Source of the DNA: Streptomyces sp. YPW6
GTDB lineage: Bacteria > Actinomycetota > Actinomycetes > Streptomycetales > Streptomycetaceae
Direction of reading: 5' to 3'
DNA length: 64,000 nucleotides
NCBI RefSeq assembly: GCF_018866325.1
Contig: NZ_CP076457.1
Span: forward strand, 6,111,001-6,175,000
In this document: piece by piece, positions 32,743 through 42,438 of the stretch
Numbering within the stretch: position 1 is the stretch's first letter
Layout of the letters: each line of letters begins with the position of its first letter
The notes under the pieces: model-generated
Told to the model about the DNA's origin: nothing
Database searches by the model: none
The model's input: the letters and a program-made list of their open reading frames with translations, nothing else
Position numbers and translations under genes: made by a program

Positions 32743-34563
32743 TCACCGCTGACCCACCCCGGGGGAGCCCGCGCGAACGGGCGCCCCCGGACCCAGCTCC
32801 ACCCACGGCTCGCCCGCGTCCTCCAGCTCCAGCACCCACACCTCGTTCGCCCCCTCGCGGAGCACGGGGCCCGGCACGTACAGGGTCCGCTGCGGGCCCG
32901 CCGACCAGTACCGGCCCAGACAGAAGCCGTTCACCCAGACGAACCCGCGCGTCCAGCCCGGCAGTTCCAGCCCCGCGTGCCCGACACCCGCCGCGCCCTC
33001 CACCGGGAACTCCCCCCGGAACAGCCCCGTCCGCCCCGCGTCGCCCGCCCCAGCGGCGGTCTCCACCGAACCGAACGGGACCGCGCCCACCGCGCCCGGC
33101 TCCTCGAAGGCGTCCAGCCGCAGCCCCCGGGCCCGTACCCCGTGCAGATACTGCCGCTCGTGCAGCACCCCGCCCGTGACCCCCTTCGGCTCACCGAGCC
33201 GCGGCCCGTAGTTGACCCGGCCCAGGGACTCCACCCACAGCTCCACCTCCGCCGGCCCCGCCACCGGCCCCGGCAGCGTGCCGCACTCCTCGGTCAGCAC
33301 CCCGGCCCGCACCCCGTCCACGGACACCACCGCCCGGTCCCGCAGCCCCGAGGCGCCCAGCGGATACGCCTGGCGCGGCCCCGGCACCGACACCCGGTAA
33401 CGCACCAGACCCCGGTCCACACCCAGCTCCTCGAGCGTCGGCGGCACCCCCGAATCCGCCTCAGGACCGCCCAGCACCTCCAGGACGTCCCCGAGCCCCG
33501 CCCACCCGGTCAACTCCGCCCGCACCGGCCCGGCCAGCCCCACCGGCTCCGGCGGCAGCTCGGGCAACGGCCCCGCCGCGTACCCCTGAAGAACCTCCCG
33601 GAACAGGTGGAACTTCTCCGTGGCCCGCCCGTACTCGTCGACCGGCGCGTCATAGTCGTACGACGTCACCGTCGGCTGGAACTCCCCGTCCTGAAGGGGA
33701 CCGCCCCGGTTCGCCCCCGCCCAGCCCGCGAAGTTCGTCCCGCCGTGCGCCATGTAGAGGTTCACCGACGCCCCGCACTCCAGGATCTCCCGTAGCGCCC
33801 CCGCCGCCTGCTCCGCGTCGCGCAGCACCGGTTCGGCCCCCCAGTGCCCGAACCAGCCGCACCAGAACTCCATACACATCAGCGGCCCCTTCGGCTGGTG
33901 CCGGCGCAGCACGGCGAAGCCCTCCCGCGCCCTCGAACCGAAGTTCGCCGTCGCGAGCAGCCCGGGTACCGAACCCCCGGTCAGCATGTGGTCCTCCGGG
34001 CCGTCCGACGTGAACAACGGGACCGTCACCCCGCACTCCCGCAACAGCCCCGCCAGCCACTCCAGATACACCGCGTCGCTGCCGAAACTCCCGTACTCGT
34101 TCTCCGCCTGGACGAGGATCACCGGGCCGCCCCGCGCCACCTGCCGCTGCACCACCTGCGGCAACAGCACCCGGAACCACCGCTCCACCACCGCCCGGTA
34201 CGCCGCGTCCCGGGTGCGCACCCGCCGCCCGAACCGGCCCGTCACCCACACCGGGAGACCACCGTTCTCCCACTCGGCGCAGATGTACGGACCCGGCCGC
34301 ACGATCGCCCACAGCCCCGCCCGTTCCACCGCGTCCAGGAACCGGCCGAGCGCCCCCACGTCCCGGACCTCGCCCTCCCGGGGCTCGTGCAGATTCCACG
34401 GCACGTACGTCTCGACACAGTTCAGACCCATCGCGGCGAGCATCGCGAGCCGGTGCTCCCACTGCTCCTCGTGCACCCGGAAGTAGTGCAGGGCGCCCGA
34501 CAGCAGCCGTACGGGCTCCCCGTCGAACCGGAAGCCGTCGTCGCCCACGGTGAAGTCGGTCAT
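32743..34563 (-). CDS. glycoside hydrolase family 35 beta-galactosidase
   Basis: 606 residues, cytosolic (no signal peptide). GH35 catalytic barrel: SGALHYFRVHEEQWEHRL, ETYVPWNLHEPREG, the acid/base Glu156 in VQAENEYGSFGSD, and the nucleophile Glu232 in LMCMEFWCGWFGHWG. C-terminal jelly-roll domains end GFVWVNGFCLGRYWSAGPQ. It hydrolyses terminal beta-galactosides. ATG at 34563; an AraC-type regulator is divergent 191 bp away and probably controls it in response to a sugar. Despite its minus orientation the gene favours G-ending codons, matching the strong C-richness of the plus strand here. Confidence 0.93.
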   Translation of the reverse strand: MTDFTVGDDGFRFDGEPVRLLSGALHYFRVHEEQWEHRLAMLAAMGLNCVETYVPWNLHEPREGEVRDVGALGRFLDAVERAGLWAIVRPGPYICAEWENGGLPVWVTGRFGRRVRTRDAAYRAVVERWFRVLLPQVVQRQVARGGPVILVQAENEYGSFGSDAVYLEWLAGLLRECGVTVPLFTSDGPEDHMLTGGSVPGLLATANFGSRAREGFAVLRRHQPKGPLMCMEFWCGWFGHWGAEPVLRDAEQAAGALREILECGASVNLYMAHGGTNFAGWAGANRGGPLQDGEFQPTVTSYDYDAPVDEYGRATEKFHLFREVLQGYAAGPLPELPPEPVGLAGPVRAELTGWAGLGDVLEVLGGPEADSGVPPTLEELGVDRGLVRYRVSVPGPRQAYPLGASGLRDRAVVSVDGVRAGVLTEECGTLPGPVAGPAEVELWVESLGRVNYGPRLGEPKGVTGGVLHERQYLHGVRARGLRLDAFEEPGAVGAVPFGSVETAAGAGDAGRTGLFRGEFPVEGAAGVGHAGLELPGWTRGFVWVNGFCLGRYWSAGPQRTLYVPGPVLREGANEVWVLELEDAGEPWVELGPGAPVRAGSPGVGQR

Positions 34564-34754
34564 GGTGCCGTTACGCTCCTGTGCTCGGCCGCACCCGGCG
34601 GCCCCGGGGCGATGGGTCCGACCACTGTCACCCCTGGCGCGCACCGGGTCCATGGACAAAGATCGCTGTTGATTGGACGCAGCCGGCCGCCGACCGGACG
34701 CGAAGGACCGGCCCGGTCCGGCAGCGAAGGCCCGTGTGGGAGGGGAAGACCGCG

Positions 34755-35633
34755 ATGTACCACACCTGGATGCGCTTCTTCACCCCGAGCCCCCTCCACC
34801 ACCGCCTGGGCCTCGTCTGCCTCGGCGTCGGCCTCCAGCACGGCGCGCTGCCCACCGTCGGACCCCGCACCCTCGACCACCACGTCGCCGTGATCGTCAA
34901 CTCCGGCACCGGCTGGTTCAAGGGCCCCGACGGCCGCCGCACCCCCGTCACCGGCCCCAGCCTCATCTGGCTGACCCCCGGCACCCCCCACCACTACGGC
35001 GCCGACCCCCACACCGGCTGGGACGAGAGCTTCGTCGACTTCACCGGCCCCGCCACCGCCACGTACACCGAACTCGGCTGCATCGAACCCGACCGCCCCC
35101 TCGTCCCCCTCGCCGACACCGCCGCCCCGCGCGCCGCCGTCGGGCGCATCGTGCGCGCCGCCCGGCGCGGCAACCCCCTCCTGGAGGTCGAGACCGGAGC
35201 GGCCGTCCACGAACTCCTCGTCTCCCTGCGCCGCGCCCGCGCCGACCTCGGCCCGGACGGCGACCCGGTGCTCCAGGCCCTCGCCCGCGACGCCTACCAG
35301 CCGCTCACCGTCGCCCAGCACGCCTCCCGGCACGGCATGACCCCCGCCGAACTGCGCACCGCGGTGCGGCGCGGCGCCGGATGCAGCCCCAAGGACTACC
35401 TGCTCGGCATCCGCCTCGGCCGGGCCAAGGAACTCCTCGCCACCACCGACCTCCCGGTCGCCGCCGTGGCCCGCCGCGTCGGCTACGACGACCCCGCCTA
35501 CTTCTCCCGGATCTTCGCCCGCCGGGTCGGCACCGCCCCCGTCCGCTTCCGCGAACAGCAGGGCCGCAGTGTGCCCGGCGGCTGGAGCGACCAGGTGCCC
35601 GACCCCCACGACCCGCCGACGATCGGGCCGTGA
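34755..35633 (+). CDS. AraC-family regulator divergent from beta-galactosidase
   Basis: 292 residues. An N-terminal cupin-like sensing domain (VAVIVNSGTGWFKGPDG, SLIWLTPGTPHHYG) is followed by a C-terminal double HTH: AQHASRHGMTPAELRTAVRR and ELLATTDLPVAAVARRVGYD then DPAYFSRIFARRVGTAPVRF. The arrangement with a divergent GH35 gene predicts sugar-dependent activation of the latter. The ATG at 34755 has a GGGAGGGGAAG ribosome site; the longer frame from 34581 does not. Confidence 0.9.
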   Translation: MYHTWMRFFTPSPLHHRLGLVCLGVGLQHGALPTVGPRTLDHHVAVIVNSGTGWFKGPDGRRTPVTGPSLIWLTPGTPHHYGADPHTGWDESFVDFTGPATATYTELGCIEPDRPLVPLADTAAPRAAVGRIVRAARRGNPLLEVETGAAVHELLVSLRRARADLGPDGDPVLQALARDAYQPLTVAQHASRHGMTPAELRTAVRRGAGCSPKDYLLGIRLGRAKELLATTDLPVAAVARRVGYDDPAYFSRIFARRVGTAPVRFREQQGRSVPGGWSDQVPDPHDPPTIGP

Positions 35634-35658
35634 GAGCGGACGTCTAAGCTCGCTGACC

Positions 35659-36006
35659 ATGAGTACGAGCGAGATCGACGCGACCGTCCGGGCCGAGCTG
35701 AACCGGCTGCGCGAGAGCATCGACAACATCGACGCCGCCGTCGTCCACATGCTGGCCGAACGCTTCAAGGCCACCCAGCAGGTCGGCCGCCTCAAGGCCG
35801 ACCACAAGCTGCCGCCCGCCGACCCCGCCCGCGAGACCCGCCAGATCGCCCGGCTCAGGGAACTGGCACAGAGCGCCAACCTCGACCCGGCGTTCGCCGA
35901 GAAGCTCCTGAACTTCATCATCGCCGAGGTGATCCGCCACCACGAGCGCATCGCCGAGGAGGCGGAGAACGGCCAGACGGAGAACGACCGGGCCCGCAAC
36001 GCCTGA
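35659..36006 (+). CDS. chorismate mutase (AroQ class)
   Basis: 115 residues. Short all-helical AroQ fold: LNRLRESIDNIDAAVVHML (helix 1 with the conserved Arg), RFKATQQVGRLKADHKLP (catalytic Arg/Lys), and FAEKLLNFIIAEVIRHHERI. It converts chorismate to prephenate for Phe/Tyr synthesis. There is no signal peptide, so it is cytosolic. ATG at 35659, 25 bp after the AraC gene. Actinobacterial stand-alone AroQ often depends on complex formation with DAHP synthase for activity. Confidence 0.93.
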   Translation: MSTSEIDATVRAELNRLRESIDNIDAAVVHMLAERFKATQQVGRLKADHKLPPADPARETRQIARLRELAQSANLDPAFAEKLLNFIIAEVIRHHERIAEEAENGQTENDRARNA

Positions 36007-36010
36007 GCGG

Positions 36011-36997
36011 CTACCGGGGCGGCCGTCGCAGTCCCGCCCGCCCCGCGAGCCACGCCCCGAGCACCGCACCCAGGGCCGGTCCGAGCACGTACACCCACAG
36101 CCGACCGGTCTCCCCGGCCAGCAGCGCCGGGCCGAACTGCCGCGCCGGGTTGGCCGATCCGCCGCTCAGCGGGCCGAGCACCCCGATGACCACCGCCGTC
36201 GTCAGCCCCACCGCGTACGGCAGCACCCGGCGCCCGCCCGGCGACCCGAGCAGCACGGCGAGCATCAGCGTCGACCCGGCCAGGACCCCCGCCTCGGCCG
36301 CCAGGACCGCCGCGTCCCCCCACGCCGGATCGGCCCGCACCGAGGCGTGGCGGACCGGCGGGCGCCCGGTGACCTGCCCCCACACCAGCCCCGCGCACCA
36401 CACCCCGACCACCGATCCGGCCGACTGCGCCACGGCGTACGGCACGACCTCACGGCCGGGGAAGACCCCGAGCCGCCACAGCGCCAGCGTGACGGCCGGG
36501 TTCAGATGGCCGCCCGAGCAGCGGCCGGGCGGGGACATCATGAACAGGGCGAGCAGGGTCCCGACGACCCCGCCCAGTACCGCCGGACGGGCGGCCGCCG
36601 CCCCCGGGTCCGGCCCGACGAGCCACCGCACCGCCGTCACGATCAGGAACAGCAGCAGCGCGGTCAGCGCCGCCTCGCAGACGGCCCGCGGCAGCAGGGG
36701 ACCGGCGTCGGGACCGGGGCCGGCATCGGAACCGGTACGGGCGCCGCGGCCCGGACCGGCATCGCGCCAGGGGCCGACATCGCGACAGGGGCCGACATCG
36801 CGACAGGGACTGGCATCGCGACAGGCAGCAGCATCAGGACCGGGACCGGGACCTGGACCGCACCCCGGACCGGGGTCAGGGCCGGGCCCGGCCTCGGGCC
36901 CGTGCGGGGACTCCGGTGCTCCGGGACCGATCGCGGTGGGCCGGACCTCGCAACCGGGTCTCGGAACGACAGGTTCGGGCGCAGGCGTGAGCGTCAT
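36011..36997 (-). CDS. aquaporin/MIP channel with long low-complexity N-terminus
   Basis: 328 residues. Six membrane helices with both NPA boxes: GGHLNPAVTLALWRLG and GGSANPARQFGPALL. It conducts water or small neutral solutes. The first 100 residues before the first helix are Gly/Pro/Cys/Arg/Asp-rich, including copies of CRDVGP from an 18-bp DNA repeat; they probably form a disordered cytoplasmic tail or result from a mis-placed start, but no closer start codon gives a clean N-terminus. ATG at 36997. Convergent with chorismate mutase. Confidence 0.85.
   Translation of the reverse strand: MTLTPAPEPVVPRPGCEVRPTAIGPGAPESPHGPEAGPGPDPGPGCGPGPGPGPDAAACRDASPCRDVGPCRDVGPWRDAGPGRGARTGSDAGPGPDAGPLLPRAVCEAALTALLLFLIVTAVRWLVGPDPGAAAARPAVLGGVVGTLLALFMMSPPGRCSGGHLNPAVTLALWRLGVFPGREVVPYAVAQSAGSVVGVWCAGLVWGQVTGRPPVRHASVRADPAWGDAAVLAAEAGVLAGSTLMLAVLLGSPGGRRVLPYAVGLTTAVVIGVLGPLSGGSANPARQFGPALLAGETGRLWVYVLGPALGAVLGAWLAGRAGLRRPPR
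36759..36848. repeat. five 18-bp tandem repeats inside the aquaporin 5' region
   Basis: Units like GACATCGCGACAGGGGCC start at 36759, 36777, 36795, 36813 and 36831. Because 18 is a multiple of three they encode in-frame hexapeptide repeats (CRDVGP) in the minus-strand protein. Confidence 0.85.
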
Positions 36998-37157
36998 GAG
37001 GACGTCCTCGGAACTCGGTGTGCCGCGCCGACACGATGGTAAGCGGCAACAGCCCCCGGGCGGGTGTCCGCCCGGCACGACGACCGCCGCCCGCCCGCCC
37101 GTCCGCCCAGGGAGAACCCCGCTGCGCCCGCCGTTCCCCGTACGGCAGCATGGGGCC

Positions 37158-39752
37158 ATGTCCGTACTGACGCGCGACGAAGCGCAGACCCGAGCCCAGA
37201 TCATCGACGTGGAGCGGTACACGATCGCCCTCGACCTCACCACCGGCGAGGAGACCTTCGACTCCGCCACCGCCATCCGGTTCACCGCCCGCGCGGCCGG
37301 AGACACCTTCGTCGAGGTCAAGCCCGCCACCCTGCGCTCGATCAGCCTCGACGGACAGCCCCTGGACCCCGCCCTCCTCGACGGCAACCGCTACCCCCTC
37401 ACCGGACTCACCGCCGGCCCCCACGAACTGCGCGTCGACGCCGCCATGCACTACTCCCGCACCGGCGAGGGCATGCACCGCTTCACCGACCCCACCGACG
37501 GCGAGACCTACCTCTACACCCAGCTGTTCATGGAGGACGTCCAGCGCGTCTTCGCCGCCTTCGACCAGCCCGACCTCAAGTCCGTCTTCGCCATCGACGT
37601 CACCGCCCCCACGGGCTGGACCGTCCTCGGCAACGGCGTCGCCGAACACACCGGGCAGGGGCACTGGACCATCGCCCCCACCCCCCTCATCTCCACCTAC
37701 CTCGTCGCGGTCGCCGCCGGACCCTGGCACTCGATCACCACCGAGCACGCCGGACTGCCCTTCGGCATCCACTGCCGCCGCTCCCTCGCCCCGTACCTGG
37801 ACGCCGACGCCGACGAGATTCTCGACATCACCCGCGCCTGCTACGACCGCTACCACGAGAAGTTCGACGAGCCCTACCCCTTCGACTCCTACGACCAGGC
37901 CTTCGTCCCCGAGTTCAACGCCGGCGCCATGGAGAACCCCGGACTCGTCACCTTCCGCGACGAGTTCGTCTACCGCTCCGCCGTCACCGACACCGAGCGC
38001 CAGACCCGCGCCATGGTCATCGCCCACGAGATGGCCCACATGTGGTTCGGCGACCTCGTCACCCTGACCTGGTGGGACGACATCTGGCTGAACGAGTCCT
38101 TCGCCGAGTACATGGGCTACCAGACCCTCACCGAAGCCACGCTTCCCCGAGCCCTCAACTCCGCCCGCGCGGGGGAGGCCCTGTTCCCCGACACCTGGGT
38201 CGACTTCGGCGTCGCCCGCAAGGGCTGGGGCTACGACGCCGACCAGCGCCCCTCCACCCACCCCGTCGCGCCCGACCCCGACGCCGTCCCCGACACCGCC
38301 TCCGCCCTCCTCAACTTCGACGGTATCAGCTACGCCAAGGGCGCCTCCGCGCTGCGCCAACTCGTCGCCTGGCTCGGCGAGAAGGACTTCCTGGCCGGCA
38401 TCAACACCCACTTCGCCCGCCACCGGTTCGCCAACGCCACCCTCGCCGACTTCATCGACAACCTGGCCTCCGCCACCGACCGCGACGTCCACGCCTGGGC
38501 CGAACAGTGGCTGCGCACCACCGGCATCGACACCCTCACCGCCGAGATCGGCACCCCCGCCCCCACCGACCCGGCCGGGCCCCCGGCGAACGGCAACGGC
38601 CAGTCCTGGGCCCTCACCGTCACCCGCGACGGCTCCCGCCCCCACCGCATCACCGTCGGCGCCTACGACCACGCCCTGAACACCCAGGCGGGCCCCGGCC
38701 ACCTCGCCCTGCGCGACCGCTTCGAGACCGACGTACCCGGCGACGGAACACCCGTGATCCGCCCCGGCCGCCGCCCCGCCCTCGTCGTCCTCAACGACGG
38801 CGACCTCACCTACGCCAAGATCCGCCTGGACACCGCCTCCTGGGACACCGCCCTGGCCGGCCTCTCCGGCATCCCCGACGCCCTCACCCGCGCCGTCCTG
38901 TGGAACACCGCCCGCGACATGGTCCGCGACGCCGAACTCCCCCCGGCCGCCTACCTCGCCGCCGCCCGCACCCACCTCCCGTACGAGACGGACCTCGCCC
39001 TCGCCCAGGGCGTCCTGTCCTTCGCCGCCGGCCAGGTCGTCGACCGCTACACCGTCCCCGAGGACCTGGCCGCCGCCCGCGCCACCCTCACCGACCTCTG
39101 CCGCGACCTCATCCGCCGCACCGAGGACGGCTCACAGCCCGGTCTCCGGCTCATCGCCGTACGCCACTTCATCGACGCCGCCACCCAGCCGGACACGCTC
39201 CGCAGCTGGCTCGACGAAGGCACCGTCCACGGCGGCCCCGAGCTCGACCCCGAACTGCGCTGGCGCATCCTCACCCGCCTCGCCGTCCTCGGCGCCACCG
39301 ACGAGGCCGCCATCGCCGCCGAGCTGGCGGCGGACCCGAGCGCCAGCGGCCGCGAAGGAGCCGCCCGCTGCCGCGCCGCGCTGCCCACCCCCGAGGCCAA
39401 GGCCGCCGCCTGGGACGCCCTGTTCACCGACGACACCCTGTCCAACTACCTCTTCACCGCCACCGCCCAGGGCTTCTGGCAGCCCGGCCAGGAAGAACTG
39501 ACCGACGCCTACGTGCCCCGCTTCTACCCGGACGCCATCGCGCTGGCCGCCCGCCGGGGCCCCGCCATCGCCGAGGCCGCTGGACGACACGCCTTCCCGG
39601 TGTACGCCGCCGACCCCATGAGCCTCAGCACCGGCCTGCGCGCTCTGGACGACCCGGACCTCATCCCGGCCCTGCGCCGCAAGCTCGTCGACCAGCTCGA
39701 CGACCTCCGCCGCGCCCTCGCCGTACGCTCGGCCGTCGCCCCCGCCGACTGA
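37158..39752 (+). CDS. pepN: aminopeptidase N (M1 family)
   Basis: 864 residues. M1 hallmarks: NAGAMENPGLVTF near residue 256 (exopeptidase GxMEN), zinc site HEMAHMWFGDLVT near residue 293 with the third ligand in WLNESFAEYMGYQTLTEA, and the ERAP1-like C-terminal helical domain. A cytosolic enzyme removing N-terminal residues from peptides. ATG at 37158; the frame upstream of it is only the complement of the aquaporin gene. A 13-bp hairpin lies 33 bp downstream. Confidence 0.96.
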   Translation: MSVLTRDEAQTRAQIIDVERYTIALDLTTGEETFDSATAIRFTARAAGDTFVEVKPATLRSISLDGQPLDPALLDGNRYPLTGLTAGPHELRVDAAMHYSRTGEGMHRFTDPTDGETYLYTQLFMEDVQRVFAAFDQPDLKSVFAIDVTAPTGWTVLGNGVAEHTGQGHWTIAPTPLISTYLVAVAAGPWHSITTEHAGLPFGIHCRRSLAPYLDADADEILDITRACYDRYHEKFDEPYPFDSYDQAFVPEFNAGAMENPGLVTFRDEFVYRSAVTDTERQTRAMVIAHEMAHMWFGDLVTLTWWDDIWLNESFAEYMGYQTLTEATLPRALNSARAGEALFPDTWVDFGVARKGWGYDADQRPSTHPVAPDPDAVPDTASALLNFDGISYAKGASALRQLVAWLGEKDFLAGINTHFARHRFANATLADFIDNLASATDRDVHAWAEQWLRTTGIDTLTAEIGTPAPTDPAGPPANGNGQSWALTVTRDGSRPHRITVGAYDHALNTQAGPGHLALRDRFETDVPGDGTPVIRPGRRPALVVLNDGDLTYAKIRLDTASWDTALAGLSGIPDALTRAVLWNTARDMVRDAELPPAAYLAAARTHLPYETDLALAQGVLSFAAGQVVDRYTVPEDLAAARATLTDLCRDLIRRTEDGSQPGLRLIAVRHFIDAATQPDTLRSWLDEGTVHGGPELDPELRWRILTRLAVLGATDEAAIAAELAADPSASGREGAARCRAALPTPEAKAAAWDALFTDDTLSNYLFTATAQGFWQPGQEELTDAYVPRFYPDAIALAARRGPAIAEAAGRHAFPVYAADPMSLSTGLRALDDPDLIPALRRKLVDQLDDLRRALAVRSAVAPAD

Positions 39753-39772
39753 CCCCACTCGTCGGCCGACCC

Positions 39773-40130
39773 CTAAGAAGTCTCCCGACGGCCCGGACCA
39801 CCATCGTCCGGGCCGTCGCTCCCCGACCGCAGATCGGCCAGCAACTCAGCCTGGCCCGCCAGCACCCCGGTCAGAATCGTCCGCGCCACCCGCAGCAGCT
39901 CCGCCACCCCCGGATCGGCCAGCGTGTAGTGGACCGCCGACCCCTCCCGCCGGGCCGTCACCAGACCGGCCCGGGTGCAACACCGCCGACCGCTGCGAGA
40001 GACGGGCGGCCTGCACCCCACCTCGTTCAGCACCTCCGAGACCGCGTGATCGCACTCAGCGAGTGGTTCGGGCACCCGGATCCGGACCGGGTACTCCAGC
40101 GTCCTGAAGAACTCCGCAAGGGGCGCGGGC
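39773..40130 (-). pseudogene. ArsR-family regulator remnant with two compensating frameshifts and no start
   Basis: The C-terminal half reads AGLVTARREGSAVHYTLADPG and VAELLRVARTILTGVLAGQA, characteristic of ArsR winged-helix repressors, and the N-terminal part LAEFFRTLEYPVRIRV is recognisable. Between them the frame reads nonsense (GCRPPVSRSGRRCCT), but the neighbouring frame gives VQAARLSQRSAVL, the expected recognition-helix region (LSQQLAVL in intact relatives). So one base is missing and one extra base present about 45 bp apart. No ATG, GTG or TTG lies near the expected start; the upstream DNA is low-complexity. Probably inactive, unless these are assembly errors. Confidence 0.75.
39786..39818. 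terminator. terminator-like hairpin downstream of pepN
   Basis: A 13-bp perfect stem (39786-39798 with 39806-39818) with a 7-nt loop, inside the 3' end of the ArsR remnant, so it can serve both convergent transcripts. Confidence 0.7.
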
Positions 40131-40696
40131 CGGCCCCGGGCCTCTGACGCGGCCCCGGGCCCCTGGCACGGGCCTGGGCCACGGCACGGGCCTGGCCCCG
40201 GCCCACGGGCCGCGGCCTGGCCATGGCCCCTGGCCCCTGGCCCCCGTGGTCCCGGTCTTCCTCTTGGCCTCGGGCCCTTTAGTCCCCGGTCCTTAGCCCC
40301 CGTGGCCCCCGGTCCTTGCCCTTGGTCCTGGCACTCTGGCCCCTGGCTCCCGTGGCCCCGTTCTCGCCCTCGGCCTCGGGCCCTTGGCCGCCCCCCCCGG
40401 CTCCTGGCATCCTTGGCCCCCAATTCCTGGCCCCCGTCCGGTTTCCGGCACCTCTGTACGCCGACCCGTGACTCCCGCACTCCGCCCCGGGGTGCCGGGC
40501 ACACCCCCGGCACCCCCACCCCCGTACACCGGTCCAGCAGTCGCACACCCATACCACCCCCGGCCGCCCCGACCCGCCCGCACCGGCCGCCAGTACCCCT
40601 TTCGAGTTCGAATCGTTGGGCTCTTCGGCCGCGCCACCCAAAACGGGGGACAAGCTGGCACGACCACCCCCGCGTACCCGAAGGACCACCCCACCC
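40131..40696. other. low-complexity non-coding stretch upstream of the decarboxylase
   Basis: From about 40131 to 40440 the DNA is built of short degenerate units of GGCCCCTGGC and GGCCCCCGTGG with no plausible gene. It looks like repeat expansion that replaced the 5' end of the ArsR gene. From 40440 to 40696 the DNA is C-rich and holds a less GC-rich segment (TTTCGAGTTCGAATCGTTGG, 40600-40619) that may be the promoter of the decarboxylase. Confidence 0.6.
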
Positions 40697-42438
40697 ATGC
40701 CCACCCCGCCCCTCGCCGGAGGCACCGCAGGCCCCGCCGCACTGCGCCCCCTCCTGGACACCGTCCTCGCCGCGCTCCACGACGGCGCGGCCCTCCGCGG
40801 CGGCCCCCTCCCCGCCGGCGGGCCCGACACCGTCACCCCCCGCACCCGCACCGCCACCCACCCCCTCATCCCCGACCACGGCACCGGCCCCCACCACGCC
40901 CTGCGCGCCCTCGTCACCGCCCTCGCAGCAGGCGCCGCCGACCCCGCCCACCCCCACTGCGCCGCCCACCTGCACACCCCGCCCCTCGCCCTGGCAGCCG
41001 CCGCCGACCTCGCCGCCAGCGCCCTCAACCCCTCCATGGACTCCTGGGACCAGGCACCCGCAGCCTCCGCCCTCGAAGCCGACCTCACCAGCGCACTCGC
41101 CACCGAGATCTACCCCCACGCCCCCTCACCCGACGCCGTCGTCACCACCGGCGGCACCGAGGCCAACCAGCTCGCCCTGCTCCTCGCCCGCGAACGCCAC
41201 GGCCCCGTCCAGACGGTCTGCGGCGCCAACGCCCACCACAGCATCGCCCGCGCCGCCTGGCTCCTCGGCCTCCCCGAACCCGTCGTCGTACCCGCCCCCA
41301 CCGGCACCCTCGACCCCGCCGCCCTCGACGACGCCCTCACCGAACTCCACCGCCCCCTCCTCGTCTGCGCCACCGCCGGCACCACCGACACCGGCGAGAT
41401 CGACCCCCTCGACGCCATCGCCGACCTCTGCGCCACCCACGACGCCGAACTCCACATCGACGCCGCCTACGGAGGACCACTCCTCTTCAGCCCCACCGCC
41501 CGCCCCCTCCTCCAGGGCCTCGACCGCGCCCACAGCGTCACCCTCGACCTCCACAAACTCGGCTGGCAGCCCGCATCCGCCGGCCTCCTCGCCGTACCCG
41601 AACACCACCACCTCACCCCCCTCCACCACCACGCCCCCTACCTCAACGCCGACGACGACACCGAAGCCGGCCTCCCCGACCTCCTCGGCCGCTCCCTGCG
41701 CACCACCCGCCGCCCCGACGCCCTCAAGATCGCCGTCACCCTCCAGGCCCTCGGCCGCACCGGACTCGCCGACCTCATCGACCGCACCATCGCCACCGCC
41801 CACCACCTCGCCGACCTCATCGCCACCACCCCGAGCCTCGACCTCTACGACCGCCCCACCATCAGCACCGTCCTCTTCCGCCCCACAGGCGCCGACGACC
41901 ACACCGTCGCCACCGTCCGCCGCACCCTCCTCCAACGCGGCCACGCCGTCCTCGGCCGCGCCCACGCCGAAGACCGCCTCTGGCTCAAGGCGACCCTCCT
42001 CAACCCCCACGCCACCCCCGAGGACCTCCAAGCCCTCCTGGACCTGGTCACCGGCACCACCGCCGACCTCCGCACCGGCCCACGCCCCCCGGCGGCACGC
42101 GAGACCGCACCCGGGGCCGTGCCCGCCCCGATGACAGGCGAGCCCGCACCGGACGCGCGGCCCGCACCACCGCCACGAGAAACCGCACCGGCCGCCCAGG
42201 CACCACCGCCCGCACCGGCCCCCCAGGCACCGCCCGCACCGGCGGCACCGGAGGCCGCCCCCCAGGCACCGGCCGCCCAGGAACCGCCCGCACCGGCCGG
42301 CCAGGCACCACCGCCCGTACAGGCCGCACCGGCCCCCCAGGCACCGCCCGCACCGGAGACCGTCCCCAGAAACGGTCCGCCACCCCCGCCCCACCCCACC
42401 CCACCCCCCACCCCACGGAAGGCGACACCCCGCGATGA
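40697..42438 (+). CDS. PLP-dependent group II decarboxylase with disrupted C-terminal frame
   Basis: Intact for about 465 residues. Fold-type I decarboxylase features: VTTGGTEANQLALLLARE, AHHSIARAAWLLGLPEPVVV, HIDAAYGGPLLF and the PLP lysine near residue 288 in TLDLHKLGWQPASAG. It probably decarboxylates a diamine precursor (lysine, ornithine or diaminobutyrate) for siderophore synthesis, because the next gene is an N-hydroxylase. After the domain a Pro/Ala repeat (42183-42358) follows and this frame then has no stop until 45796. A TGA in the next frame at 42436-42438 would give the usual ATGA overlap with the hydroxylase, so a one-base frameshift in the repeat is likely. The end given is that inferred stop. 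Confidence 0.75.
42183..42358. repeat. degenerate 24-27 bp repeat array in decarboxylase tail
   Basis: Units of GCACCGGCCGCCCAGGCACC with small length variants (24, 27 bp) repeat about six times. Slippage here offers a simple cause for the frame change seen at the end of the decarboxylase. Confidence 0.7.

Noticed and set aside
36876..38975. 699-codon minus-strand frame opposite pepN
   Set aside because: Gly/Val/Glu-rich shadow of the aminopeptidase with no recognisable domain.
39773..41119. 448-codon minus-strand frame as a full gene
   Set aside because: Only the last 120 codons resemble ArsR; the remainder is the complement of low-complexity DNA and the decarboxylase.
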